DNA of 64,000 bases from Macrolepiota albuminosa (GCA_027475525.1 JAMWFC010000117.1:2218183-2282182), one strand, 5' to 3'; counted from the first letter of the stretch, positions 12,898 to 24,055 are shown. Notes: generated from the letters alone by a model not told the origin. Numbers and translations are program-made.

Positions 12898-13233
12898 TGT
12901 TGGAACTAGAACAACAGAATGCTAGGCTAGTGTCTCAACAGCACCTAGTAAACATGTAATTATTTCCTCAGAAATGTGTAAGCATAGTAAACATGTAAGT
13001 ATTTCTATGTACGAGCAAGTCAGTAAGTATTAGTATGTATACAAGAATTCGACATACTTTCAGAAACATGTAAATATAACTGAGGGTGCTTGTAAGTGGC
13101 TATGCAACTATATAAGATGAGTCCAAGACAAAGCAAAACAGTTGGCTCTCAATAGCTCTTTGTTGTGTCTGCTGTATATATCACAATATCACAATATCAC
13201 AATATCACACCATCACACCATCACACTCCAACA
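12898..13233 (-). repeat. 3' LTR of the Ty1/copia element
   Basis: A 336-base LTR bounded by the perfect inverted ends TGTTGGA and TCCAACA, as is typical of copia elements. It follows the RNase H end of the minus-strand copia pol. Next to it (13234-13247) is the purine-rich tract GTGGTAAGGAGGAG (minus strand), which would prime plus-strand synthesis. Near the inner edge are short tandem repeats of CACAATAT and CACACCAT (13178-13230). The matching 5' LTR was not found. Confidence 0.8.
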
Positions 13234-13291
13234 CTCCTCCTTACCACAAACACAATATATGCACTCCTTCTCATGCTGGAATCATAGTGTG

Positions 13292-14261
13292 CTAGGTGAT
13301 GCTGAGCATTTGGCATAGGCAGACAAAAAGTGGTTGTGGTAAAAGTTTTGTAAAGAGGTCAGCGACATTATCCTTTGTGTTTATATATTTAATAATAATC
13401 TTGCCTGTTTGCGCATGTTCACAAAGGAAGTGGTATTTAATGTTGAAATGTTTGACTTGAGTGTGTGCTGTCAGGTCTTCAGATAAGTTGATTGCTGCCT
13501 TATTATTACAGAATAATATAGTTGTCTTCATTGTAAAGTCCCAGCCTATAGCCTTTAGTAGCGCTCTGAGCCATGTACATTCCTGCACTGATTTATAGGC
13601 CACCATGTACTCAGCCTTGCACAAGGAAGTTGCCATGGTCTTCTGTTTTTGTACAGACTATGATACAGTGCCAGTTCCTAGTGACTATATGTAGCTGCCT
13701 GTGCTGCGTCTGGTGTCTGGGCAACTAGCCCAGTCTGCATCAGTAAAGCCTGGGAGGGAGATTGAAATGCTGCTTAGACATAATTTCAGAGTACTCATGC
13801 CTTTTAAGTATTGAAGCGATTGTATACTGGCATTTCAGTGTGATCTGTTGTAGTTGTTGAGGAATTGTGAAAGCTGCTGGACTACATATGCAATGTCTAG
13901 TCATGTCGCTATTGCTATATAGAGGAGGCAGCCAACAAGTGATCTGTAGGAAAGGCCTGCAATGTTGTTCTTCTCCTCCTTAATTTGGGCCTCATGGTCT
14001 GAGCATTGAAGTCAAAGGCCTAGCTCCATTGGCAGTAACAGCAGGTGAGCATCCTTCTGACTGAATTGCTGGACGACTTTGTTGATGAAGATGGTTTGAG
14101 ACAGTGCAACTGTGTGATTGATGTGATCCTACTTGACTGAGACTCCAACAATGTAGCATGAGTGGCCAAGGTCAGATATAGACCAGACTTCTCACAACTG
14201 TGATTTGAACCTTTGATTTTTGTTCTTGGAGCTAGCAATGGACAGAAAATCATCAACATGT
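13292..14261 (-). pseudogene. Copia pol: end of RT plus RNase H (left half of split element)
   Basis: Minus-strand RNase H is clear at 13292-13636: CKAEYMVAYKS, CNNKAAINLSED, KHFNIKYHFL and DNVADLFTKLL are copia signatures. Toward 14261 the frame, with stops, passes LVGCLLYIAIATRLDIAY and reaches VDDFLSIASS, the right half of the RT catalytic YVDD box. The X LTR inserts exactly there. The left half continues at 44884 with VIATVY, so the RT was cut between Y and VDD. The gene is dead by insertion and by several stops. Confidence 0.85.
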
Positions 14262-14564
14262 TGATAGGCTTCTACTCAGACTGAGCGCATCAAGAGACAT
14301 ACTACAGGCCTATAGACACAGGCCATACTGAAGACTCTAGTGATCCTCTTAGACACAGGACACCACATGCCTTAGCACCCAATTGTAGGTGTTGTTTATC
14401 AGTCTAAACCACCACTCTTAAGCCCTCAGCATACACCACTTATTGACTTTAGAGAATTAGAAGACCCAGGACTCATGACACTAGCACAATGGCAGGGACA
14501 CAACTTTGACCAAACCCCAATCAGTTCTATAAAGGAGTTAGCATTAGACGCTGCCATTGAACGA
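14262..14564 (+). mobile_element. X0 LTR, left part (outermost insertion into copia)
   Basis: Begins TGATAGGCTTCTACTCAGAC like the other X LTRs and matches their first 300 bases. It is then interrupted by element Y; the rest of the LTR is at 44124-44883. Flanking 4-mers ATGT (left) and GTAT (right of 44883) could be a target duplication decayed by two transitions. Because X0 sits in the copia RT and Y sits in X0, X0 is the first layer of the nested stack. Confidence 0.75.
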
Positions 14565-15498
14565 TGATAACACCCAAAGTCTGGTTAGTAACAAATATAG
14601 CAATAGTGTTACCATACCAAGAGCTTGCGTTGGGCATGCTAAAAGTGATGAGGGGAGTCCCAGGCAGGTCTCAGAGAACGCACCTATGAAAATAAGATAA
14701 AGTCGGGAAAGGGTCAGCAAGTGTCAAGCGCTAAGGCAAAAGCACCTATGAAAGAAGCAGTAAGTGAACATGGCAATGTAAATGGCAAGAACACTGTAAG
14801 CTTAGCAAAGTCTAAGCGTTGTTAATGCCTGCTGTAGCTGCAAGGCATGAGTATGTCGAGGGCTAGCAATAGTCTTCAACTGCCGATGACTTCGACGTTG
14901 CCAACTGTAAATGAAATTTAGACCGTAAGGAAGACTGGAGTAAGAGGAGCAGGAAACTCTGTTCTGATTCCTATGTACAAGTCAGTAAGTACTTTTTATA
15001 CTACAAGGAGTTCACCATTGCCAGTGACTAACAATCGCCAAAGTGCGGTAAACTAGAAAATTTTATAGGGGTAGCCCTAATGGTTTCAGATCCCTACCGT
15101 TTATTCAAGACTCTTAGCGATGCCAGGTGGCAGATCGCAATGCTAAACCATCAATCCATCAACCTTCTGTCTGTCCAAAATACTAAGCAATGTCAGGCGT
15201 CAAATCGAGGCGCTAAGCAATGTCAGATGCCAAGGTCAAATGCTAAGCTGTCCATCAGTTTTTGATAGATCATCACATCAGTCTTCTTTCCAAGTGCTGT
15301 CATCAGTGACTGATGCCATTTGTCAGTTGTCATTCTGTCTGCTGTTGGCGCTATCATTGATCAGATCTGCTTCTTGCCATGCGCGGCTGTCAAATATTGC
15401 CCAAAATTGGTTAATTAGCGCACACTAAAGTATTCTGAGCCAGTGCCATGTTGCCGTAGCCTGCCATTGATGCGCTGATCCTGTATGGGGTCCTATCA
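14565..15498 (-). repeat. 3' LTR of element Y
   Basis: A 934-base LTR matching 42348-44119 after removal of the X' insertion. The outer flank is ACGA. Read on the minus strand, the bases next to its inner edge (15499-15509) include the purine-rich run TTGGGAAGA, a plausible polypurine tract. Shared internal text includes GGTTAGTAACAAATATAGC and GATCCCTACCGTT. Confidence 0.8.
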
Positions 15499-15668
15499 TC
15501 TCTTCCCAACTGAAAAATTGACTGTCTTGAGTCACCAAATATGGTTACCATTACCACTTTTGTGACAAGTGGTCCATGCATTCTTCAGATTTTGTTTATA
15601 GTCCTAGCGCATGAGTTTGGACTTCACCTCTCTTTTCCTGATTTTACCTGGCACTCATTTTAAATAAA

Positions 15669-16662
15669 ATGTCTTTCTGTATTCCAACTCTGCCCCCCGT
15701 TCCATCCCACAAGGCCCAAGATGCGGCCCATGCTTATATTGCCAAAGTGAATAACTTTCTCAAGCGAATTGATGGTGTTGGCATAGAAGCGCCTGTAAAT
15801 TTGGTGGTTGCTGTTATGAAGCTATACAAGTGGTGGCTGGATGTGCGCATTCTTGGCATGGGCTGGGATTGCAAGATAGAGGTTCAGGAGTGGTGCCATT
15901 TGCGGTACTTAGATTACTGTGGTGCTGAGTGGCTAGCACCTTTTTCTCGTTTTATGAGTTCTTTTAGTTCTTGCCGTGTCGCTAGCTGATCAAGTTGCCA
16001 GGCTCCTCCTCCCGTTCCAACAATTGAGGACAAGTTGGAGGATATTCTGTCTGGGGCGTTGCTGATGATGGTAAGTGTGCCTGCAGCAGAGTGAGTATTT
16101 CTAACCCATTTATTCTGACTTGGCTTTGGTCTGATTTGTCCCCTCACAGCAAACAGGAGGTGTTGGCACCTCTTGCATGCATGCAGGTGGACGAGGAGAT
16201 TGCGGCAAGGTGAGAGGAAGTTTCCCCAGATTTTCGGGAGATTACCAGAGCGCTGGAGGAGCAGGAGAGGGCAGCAGCGTTGGCAGCAGAGATCATTGTG
16301 GGGAAGGCACCTGCCACCAAGAGGCAGAGAACTGATGAATCTGGCAAGGTAGGTTGTGCTGGCAGTACTTTGAGCCCAGTGCTGCCAGCTAGCAAGTCGG
16401 GCTCGCCAAGGAAGCTGGCAGGTGCTTCCAAACACAAGGTATGTGCTGATTTTGCTTGCCATTGCCAATGGTCACTAACAATATTTGCAGAGTCACAAGG
16501 CGGCTCCTCAATACACAGTGAGTGGTACTTTGAAACCTGGTCTCCTTATTTACCATGATCTATTTAGGCGCCGACGCAGTCCCACTTTGACAACAAGGAG
16601 CTCAAGGGTCTGCTCTTGCCGCGTCACAAGGAGGCTGTCTTGAATGAGGGTCAGGAAGCTGG
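15669..16662 (+). pseudogene. Antisense intron-containing gene of element Y, 5' part
   Basis: Opposite in strand to Y gag and just inside its 3' LTR. Exon 1 starts at 15669 (MSFCIPTLPP) and continues past one TGA at 15987, probably a decayed CGA, to a GTAAGT donor near 16069. Later exons carry a helical stretch EITRALEEQERAAALAAE and a basic, nuclear-localisation-like ATKRQRTDE. Small exons around 16375-16560 are separated by introns of about 50 bases with GTATGT and GTGAGT donors. The last exon runs into the X2 LTR at 16663 and resumes in frame at 39171. No known domain; the cysteine spacing differs from the A/B antisense protein. Exact splicing is approximate. Function unknown; basic composition suggests nucleic-acid binding. 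Confidence 0.6.
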
Positions 16663-17732
16663 TGATAGGCTTCTACTTGGACTGAGCGCATCAAGGGACA
16701 TTATAGGCCAAACAACACTTGACGTACTGAAGACTTTAGCAACCAGTTGAGAATATAGAGCAGCCCTAGCTCTGGCAACCTACTACAGGACTTAGCCATT
16801 TACCCTAACCACTAGCTACCAGGCCTTCAGCACACTCCATTCACTTATCCCAAGGACAAAGGAGGCTCAGAACAAATAGCGCTAACACGATGGCGGGAGA
16901 GGACTCTAACTAAACCCTGATCACTTCCAGAAGGAGCCAGCAGCAGGCGCTGCCATTTGACAAGGCACTTCAATCAGAAGTCTAAAAGGATCAAGGATGG
17001 TAGCACTGGATATACTTAAATCTGACATCTGGACCTGTCAGAAACTGATACAATGAGTAGTGCTGACACTAGCGCTCACAGCGTCTGTTGAGGATTTTCC
17101 GACCATACCCTGGAACAACCTGGCCAATCGGAATTATAGTAAAAGTGAGCAGACTCGTACAATTCCAAGTCAATATAGAGTTGCCGCTGATTGCTGTGGG
17201 TCATAACACCATTGATCACCGTCATTCATATGCAAAAGGTCACCGTTGACAGGTCACCATTAGAGAAAACCACAAGAAGAGGTGCTAGGAGGTAGCGCCG
17301 CAGATGGACTTGTATCTTGGCAAACACAGTAGCGCATAGTATATAAAATAGCTACTTGACATGTATATAACAACGAATCGTAATCTCTTGAGCACACAGT
17401 TACACTTAGCGTTCAAATTGCACTAGCTTTCTTTGACTTTGCCACTAAGTCAGGCACTTGCCTTGTCTATCTCGTCTTCGTCGTTTACGGTGCCACCTCA
17501 GGCACAATACGCTGCGTTACTCGTCTTTTTTTTAATATCTTTGTTTAAACTACAACGCTTACTGTCTGCCAGGTAGCCCCCAAAGCGCTATAATTTAGCG
17601 CATCATTTTATCACCTCCACTCGAGCACACCGGGACCCTGTCAGGACTCCTCACAACTATGCACACCAAGCGCTGAAGACAGCGTTGTACTGCGTATATG
17701 TCCAGCGCACCCAACCACAGTTGGCGTCATCA
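16663..17732 (+). mobile_element. X2: solo LTR inside the Y antisense gene
   Basis: Starts TGATAGGCTTCTACTTGGAC and ends GGCGTCATCA, 1070 bases, collinear with X1. Flanks CTGG (16659-16662) and CCGG (17733-17736) are a 4-base target duplication differing by one CpG transition. With it and element A removed, the Y antisense reading frame is continuous. No coding content. Confidence 0.8.
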
Positions 17733-17740
17733 CCGGCATC

Positions 17741-18500
17741 TGTCACGACCCCTCCCCTCTGGGCCCACCCCAGGACACCCCTGGAACACCATCCAGGACC
17801 CTCCCTCCAACCCCACAGGACACGCCCCGCCATCACGACTGCCGACACCACCATCATGCGCATCAAGGACCGCCATCAGCCGCCACCAGCCCCGATCAAC
17901 AATCGGATCATGCGACTTGTTCCTGGCCATCATGCATCACGCATCACAACCCCCTCCACGCCAATTGATCGCATGCCCTACATGCGCGATCCAGGTATAC
18001 AGTCCCTGCCCACTACTCAATGACTCCCAGAACCCATCCCAGACACCCTGGAACCCCGAGACCCGGTCCCATAGTACTTATAGCATAGTTCCCTGTTGTA
18101 TTCGCTAGTCTTAATATTACACTGCTTACACTGTTTTCACTTGGTTACTTGAATTGTTGCGTGCCCTCTATTTGACTGGTATGCATTGACTGGCACGCTT
18201 GACTGGCACGCTTGGATAATTGCATGCTCTAAGACTGGTACGCACTTCGTGACTTTAATTTACTGACCTGGTCTCGTCTTAGAACCTCCGGTTCACGACT
18301 CGACCCCCACCCAAATTCCCCGGTTACTCCCCACCCAAAACCCCTGGACCAAGTCCCCTCTCCCGGGAGTATCCCTGTCCACGTTTTGAACCCCGGAATC
18401 CTAGCCCCAGAGTTCCAGACACCTGAGTATCCATGGGTCAAGTCCGCATTGTAAGGGCGATTGCTTTCCCGGAAAGCCCCTGACTCAGCGGAACCTGACA
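17741..18500 (+). repeat. 5' LTR of element A
   Basis: 760 bases from TGTCACGACCCC to GCGGAACCTGACA. A TATA-like TTATAG at 18078-18083 lies about 25 bases before AGTCTTAATATTA (18107-18119). That 13-mer is the predicted start of R because it pairs with the primer-binding site just after the LTR. Downstream, GACTGGYAYGC-type motifs repeat several times (18175-18245). The matching 3' LTR is 38419-39165. Confidence 0.88.
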
Positions 18501-18513
18501 TAATATCAAGACT
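18501..18513 (+). promoter_or_regulatory. Self-complementary primer-binding site of element A
   Basis: TAATATCAAGACT directly abuts the 5' LTR. It is the reverse complement of AGTCTTGATATTA in the LTR; in this LTR copy (18107-18119) the match is 12 of 13, in copy B 13 of 13. In Tf1 of fission yeast the 5' end of the transcript folds back on such a site and primes reverse transcription without a tRNA. The same mechanism is inferred here. Confidence 0.75.
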
Positions 18514-18530
18514 CCCTCCTTATACCGTTT

Positions 18531-19564
18531 TTGATGGCTATGTATACTCACACCTACTACCCCATGGGCTACCAGACCAACCCCTATGGGTGCCCAGTAT
18601 CCGATCACTACTCCGCACAGACCCCCCGCCCCATCTATCCACCCCTCCCATACAAACCTCTGTATCTCTACCGCCACTGGGCCCCCGACCCATCCCTCTA
18701 TGATCTGGGGCCCTCAGCCAGCTGGGCCCCTCCGCCCAACTTAGCCATGGCACAACCCGTGGAGGTCCCCTTGTACCGGAGCATCCCCAGGGGCCTGCCG
18801 GAGACCCCACCAGTACCCAGTGGACCTCGCCCGATACCCTCCAGCAAGGGCCCCTTTGCACCCACCTCCTACTACGGTTACCAGCGCCCTGCCCCTCAAC
18901 CCTGGGTACCCCTCAACTACGACTACCCTCCTCGACACTACCCAACCGCCGCCCCACCCACTTGGACTCCCCCCTCACCAATGGGACGACGACGTCTCGA
19001 GGACTACGAACGGCAACGAGACGAAGTGCTCTGCTCGCTCAGGATCTCGCCGGAGGACTTTGCGCAACGGGCAAGGGCGCTACTCACGGAATTTGGACAC
19101 AACGACTTCACAGGCACACCAGAGGACTGGGCCCATTGCTTGGTCGAATTCGGGGATCGTCTCACGTGAGGAGAACTCCCGGAGCAGACTATGGTAAAGT
19201 ACAGGCGCAACACAATCCTCCACGAAGAATTACAGCAACTGCTCAACGAAGTCCACGCGTCCCCCTCCCCCCGACCCCTCAACGACCCCGCGGACCCAGG
19301 TTGCTCGATTTACATTCGACGGGAACCCCTGAAACCGGCCCCGGCAGCCTGACAGCCCCTGCGGTCCCCACTCCGGAACAACGACAACGGGAAGAGCAAC
19401 AAAACACCTTAGCCATATTGCGGTCCCTCAATCCGACTGGAGGCCTCTTCGATCAACCCGCTGCCTGCATGGTAGGCTTGTCAACTCACCGCAGGGCTAA
19501 CTCTGTTCCTAGTACCTTCAAAACCTGGGGACAGCCCCAGAGACCCCTGGAACCGCTCCTGTGA
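18531..19564 (+). pseudogene. Element A ORF1: proline/tyrosine-rich protein upstream of Gag
   Basis: Begins MMAMYTHTYYPMGYQ. The first 150 residues are rich in proline and tyrosine. A charged helical region follows (RRRLEDYERQRDEVLCSLRI, then EDFAQRARALLTEFGH and EEL-type helices). In A the frame is broken by TGA at 19167 (CGA in copy B) and by a one-base deletion near 19352. With these allowed for, it ends at TGA 19562-19564, a stop also present at the matching place in B. The capsid frame begins at the next codon, ATG 19565. The TGA shared by both copies suggests a separate ORF1 of about 345 residues rather than a long Gag. No recognised domain; an amino-terminal Gag module is the main alternative. 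Confidence 0.65.
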
Positions 19565-21235
19565 ATGGACAACGCCCGACCTCCGCCCCTGGCAAACCCC
19601 AGTAGAGCCCGAGTGGACACCCCCAGCACGGACGACACGCTGTGCTACATCGACAAGCTCGCATGCGGCAACAACAAACAACGTCCCGTGCCCGCTCCGG
19701 CACTGCCCCCCACGTCCACCCCAGCCCCTCCGGAACCCAGTTTCCATCGTGATCTGCCACCCCACTTCGACCTACGGAACCCCCTGCGACCCCCGATGCA
19801 AGCACGACCCTCCCAGGCTGAACGTCCCCCATGCAATCCGGCACCCAACCCAGCACCCGGCCCCCCTCTGCCCGACCTGACACCGCCAAACCCTCCCCGA
19901 CCGCCTCCGCCACCAGCCAAACCTCGAGGACGACCCCCAGGTCCCCCACCTCCGCCACCCCCTGCGTGGAGACCCGGGCCTCCCCCTGGCAGAAATGAAC
20001 CCCCCTGGGACAACAGACCTCCCGGGCGCAGACCCCCAGGTGAGCCACCCGGAGGAGGCCCTCCAGGCGGGTGGGGTCCTGCCTTTAGTGCTTTTCCTCC
20101 ACAAGGAGGGGGGGGTAACCATTATTACTATTACTACAATGCCGGCCCCCCTCCCCGCAACGCTGCTGGACCAGACGACGCTCGTAATGCCCTCACCCGC
20201 GAAGGACGTCTGGACATTCAAAAGCCCGACGCTTTCACGGGCTGGGACCTCCAAAAATGGCGTACATTCCTTACTCAGTGTCTCAATACGTTTCAGGCGA
20301 AACCACTCACGTTTCAGGTTGACAGCTCCCGAGTGGCCTTTGCCACCTCGTACCTCCAGGGGATCGCCTTCGACCACTACACGGCCCTCATCCAGTTTGA
20401 CCCCAACAACCCGGCACTCTCCCGCTGGCAAGCCTTTGTCGACGAGTTCTCCAGGAAATTCAGGATCTACGATACCGTGGCCAAAGCCGAGGACAACCTC
20501 TTCAACCTTCGGATGTGCTCAGAAGAACGTTTTACCACCTTCATTGTATGTTTTGAAAAGGAAGCTTACGAGACAGGCTGGAATTACAGCGCCCTCCAGT
20601 ACGCCCTCCGCCGTGCCCTGCCACAACATATCAAGGACGTTCTCCGACTCACCCCGAAACAACCCTCCTACGACGGATACAAGGCCCTCATCATGCAGAT
20701 CGACCAACGCTACTGGGAAGACTGCAGCGAGTACTCGAACTCCCGACCCCCCTGGAACCCTAGGGGAGGACCCCCATGGCCCTCCGGCAAAACCCCCAAC
20801 TCCCAAATCCAAAACCCCGGTCCCCCCGCGTTCCCTGGTGGCTGACCCCCGGTGAGTCGCGGCCCGCCCAATACTAACCCCAGCAGCGGCGCTCGCCCCC
20901 AGGCTCAACTCAACGCCGCTGTGGCCGCCAACGACCTGGGCGACGCGCCAGACCCCAAGGAACCCCCGGAAGACTCTGAAGACCCCGACTTCACCAACGT
21001 GCGGGACGAAGAAGCCCTCCGGGCCAACCGGCTTTTGAAAAAGGGGCGACCCTGGGTCGAGGTCCCAAGGGAGGTGCAGGAACGACGGAGAAGGGAGGGT
21101 GTCTGTATACTCTGTGGTGAGAAAGACCATTTCATCTCCGAGTGCCCCCAACGACAGGTCATGGGACGTGCCACCTGGACCTTCAAAGGGGAGAATGCCA
21201 CCTATGAGTACTCAGAAAACGACCCAGCGATTTAG
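19565..21235 (+). pseudogene. Element A Gag: proline-rich region, capsid, CCHC knuckle
   Basis: From ATG 19565 (MDNARPPP) an extremely proline-rich stretch runs about 180 residues. The capsid core follows (LQKWRTFLTQCLNTF, YLQGIAFDHYTALI, ARWQAFVDEF-type and TGWNYSALQYALRRALP), typical of Ty3/gypsy Gag. The ORF stops at 20843 (TGA) and continues at 20852 in the same frame, suggesting one nonsense change. The knuckle is [14 protein letters not shown] (CX2CX4HX4C) near 21111-21152, and the ORF ends at TAG 21233. Gag would form the particle and bind RNA. The pol frame is -1 relative to this frame and overlaps its end. Confidence 0.85.
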
Positions 21236-21239
21236 ACCC

Positions 21240-22734
21240 AGAAAATACTCTAAATCGCGGAATCGACCCCGACGTCTTCTCTGCCTTGGTCTCACATCTT
21301 CACTCCACGACACTCATACAAGACACCCTCACGGCTTACCTACCCTCCCACTCTTCACACTCCCTCCTCCTCAAAACCTGCCTCACCCCCTCCGGAACCC
21401 CCCTCAACATCCTCGTTGACAGTGGCGCCACCGACAACTTCATCAACGAAGCATGGTCTACCTTCACCCGGGCACCCGCTCAGCGACTCCCGGTCCCGGT
21501 ACGGCTCTGCCTCTTCAACGGAGACGCCTCTACGGCGGGAAACATCACTCACTTCATGTGTATGCCCGCTACTTTCGCCAACGGACAGACTCACACTCTC
21601 CGGATGTTGATAACCAAACTCCACCCTTCTGCACCCCTGGTCCTAGGGCTCCCGTGGCTCCAAGACACCAACCCCCGCATCGACTGGCGACATCTTACCC
21701 TTTGCCTGACCTGGAACCCGACGCCCGACGATCAGCAACTTCTCTTCGACATCCCCCACTCTCCAAATCCTACTCCAAAGGACGGGCCCCCACCACCCCC
21801 CGGACTCCAGTCCTGCTCGTCCCAATCCTTCGTCATCAATGCCAGGCTGGACGGTGCCCTGGGACCAATATCGGCCCTCATCGACAGCGGAGCCACCAGA
21901 GTTTTCATCAGCGACGCCCTCGACCTCCCCCATGACTCCCTCGACCAGCCCCTCCGCCTGCAACACCTCGACGGCATCCCCTCCTCCTCTGGCCCCATCC
22001 AGAGGTCTCACTTGGGGCACGTGACCCTGGACAACGACTACAAGTTCACCTCCGACTTCTTGGTCACGCGACTTCACGAATCGACCCCGATGGTGCTGGG
22101 ACTACCCTGGCTGCGCGATACGAACCCCAACATCGACTGGAGGACGCTTATCATGACCTTCCCGGAACCTGAAGACTACCCCTCAACCGCCGTGCACCTC
22201 CGGGCCCTAGGAAGCGACCCGATGCCCAACACCCCCGGGATGACTGCCGTGCCCCCCACGCCTGCACCACCCACGCCCGTCCGAGACCGCAAGGCCCCTG
22301 ATCGACCCCCAAACATTCCTCGGAACAAGTACAAAGGGCCAAACTACCCCGGCCGGTCTCAGACACATGTCACACCCGCTCCAGCCAATGTATCCGCGAC
22401 CCCAATCGACCCGAACGAACTCGACATTAGGATCATTGGGGCCGCCCCCTTTGCCCGCCTCATGAAGGGTGGAACTCCCACGTTTCAGCTGCACACCTCG
22501 CCTTCTCTCCTGGAAGAACATCTACAAGGGGACGCTATTCCCCCGGAGAAGAAAACTGAGGAGCAGATCCTCCGAGAAGTAGTTTCCCCAGAGTATTACG
22601 AGTTCGCTGATGTATTCTCCGAAGGAGACGCCAAGGAGATTCCCCCTCACCACCCCTATGACCATACCATCGACCTCGAGGAAGGAGCCGCCCCCCCTTT
22701 CGGCAAGGTGTACAACATGTCGGAGGCTCGGTAA
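21240..22734 (+). pseudogene. Element A Pol amino-terminus: two retropepsin domains in tandem
   Basis: The frame is open from upstream of 21286, in -1 relative to Gag. Repeat 1 has ILVDSGATDNFI and, about 85 residues on, [16 protein letters not shown]. Repeat 2 has [13 protein letters not shown] and [16 protein letters not shown]. Each repeat thus has its own catalytic DSGA and its own alpha-helix/flap end. Known retropepsins act as homodimers of one such domain, so a tandem pair could fold as a single-chain dimer. A linker rich in proline and the pre-RT segment ([28 protein letters not shown]) follow. A 38-base deletion near 22729 then shifts frame at MSEAR. Copy B shows the undeleted text. 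Confidence 0.88.
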
Positions 22735-24055
22735 GGGATTCATCTGACCCTCCATCTCCACCGCCGGAGCCCCAGTTCTATTCGCCAAGAAGAAGGACGG
22801 CTTGCTCCGACTCTGCGTCGACTACCAGGGACTCAATAAAATCACCAAGAAGAACCGCTACCCGCTCCTGCTCATTGGCGATCTGGTCGATCGACTCCGT
22901 AGTGCCAAGGTTTACACGAAAATCGACCTCCGCTCCGGTTACAACAATGTCCGCATTGCCCCGGGACACGAGTGGAAAACCGCGTTCTGCATGCGGTATG
23001 GTCTGTTTGAGTATCTTGTGATGCCTTTCGGAATGACTAACTCCCCCACCACATTCCAATACTTCATGAACAACATCTTCCACGACATGAGCAACATCTT
23101 CGTAATAGTCTACCTGGACAACATACTCATCTACTCCAACTCGAAGGAGAACCACCAGAAACATGTCCAGCAAGTCCTCGAACGCCTCCAGAAGCACAAC
23201 CTCCACGCCAAGCCCGAGAAGTGTTCATTCCACACGGAAGAGATTGAGTATCTTGGCGTCATAGTATCCCCGAATGGCGTTTGCATGGACCCCCACAAGG
23301 TCGAGGCCATCGTCAACTGGCCGCAGCCCCAGAACGTCAAGGAAGTACAGTCCTTCTTGGGTTTCGCTAATTTCTACTGGAGGTTCATAGATAACTACTC
23401 CGGCATCACGAAACCCCTCAACCAGCTCATACGCAAGGATGTCGGCTGGAACTGGGACAGTAAGTGCCAGAGCATCTTTAACCTGCTCAAGGAGGCTTTC
23501 ACAGTCGCCCCTGTCCTCTGGCACTACAATCTGGCCCTCCCGATTATCCTAGAATGTGATGCCTCCGACTACGCCATTGCCAGGATTCTCTCGCAGATGG
23601 GACCTGACGGCGCGGAGCCCCAGCCAGTCGCCTTCTACACCCGGTCCATGATCGACGCTGAGCTCAACTACGACATCTACGACAAGGAGCTCCTCGCCAT
23701 TGTCAAAGCCTTCAAACAATGGCGAGCCTACCTCGAAGGAGCCCAGCACCGGATTCAGGTCTACTCAGATCACAACAACCTGCAGTACTTCACTACAACC
23801 AAGCAACTTAGTCGACGGCAGGCCCAGTGGTCCGAGATCCTCTCGGAGTACGACTTCACAATCCAGTACCGCCCGGGACGACTTGGAGCTAAACCCGATG
23901 CCCTCACTCGTCGACCGGACGTCTATCCCAAGAAGTCGTTTGAGGCGGAACGCAATGCGTTCAATCATTGCGTGGTGATTCCTCCCGAACATTTGAATGC
24001 CGTACTGATCTTAAACGACAAAGGGACCCTGAGCCAGATCCGCCGCGCCCCCTGA
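22735..24055 (+). pseudogene. Element A Pol: reverse transcriptase and RNase H
   Basis: From about 22780 the RT reads [49 protein letters not shown] and the catalytic box YLDN (YLDD in copy B), a G-to-A change that removes an essential aspartate. The connection [18 protein letters not shown] leads to RNase [43 protein letters not shown]. It ends RRAP at TGA 24053. The same TGA occurs at the same place in copy B. The family copies element RNA to DNA inside the particle. Confidence 0.92.

Noticed and set aside
10200..12900. Plus-strand ORFs at 11477-11686, 11784-11978 and 12710-12925.
   Set aside because: Short, AT-rich, no similarity to known families, and no consistent splicing that joins them.
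13178..13232. Short tandem repeats that look CRISPR-like.
   Set aside because: They are 8-base microsatellite units inside a copia LTR of a eukaryote, with no spacers.
19645..20013. Long glycine-rich minus-strand ORFs over the gag of A (and their plus-strand mirror in B at 33205-34125).
   Set aside because: They are the complement of the proline-rich Gag region; GC-rich, biased codons leave the other strand open. No independent domain or start context.
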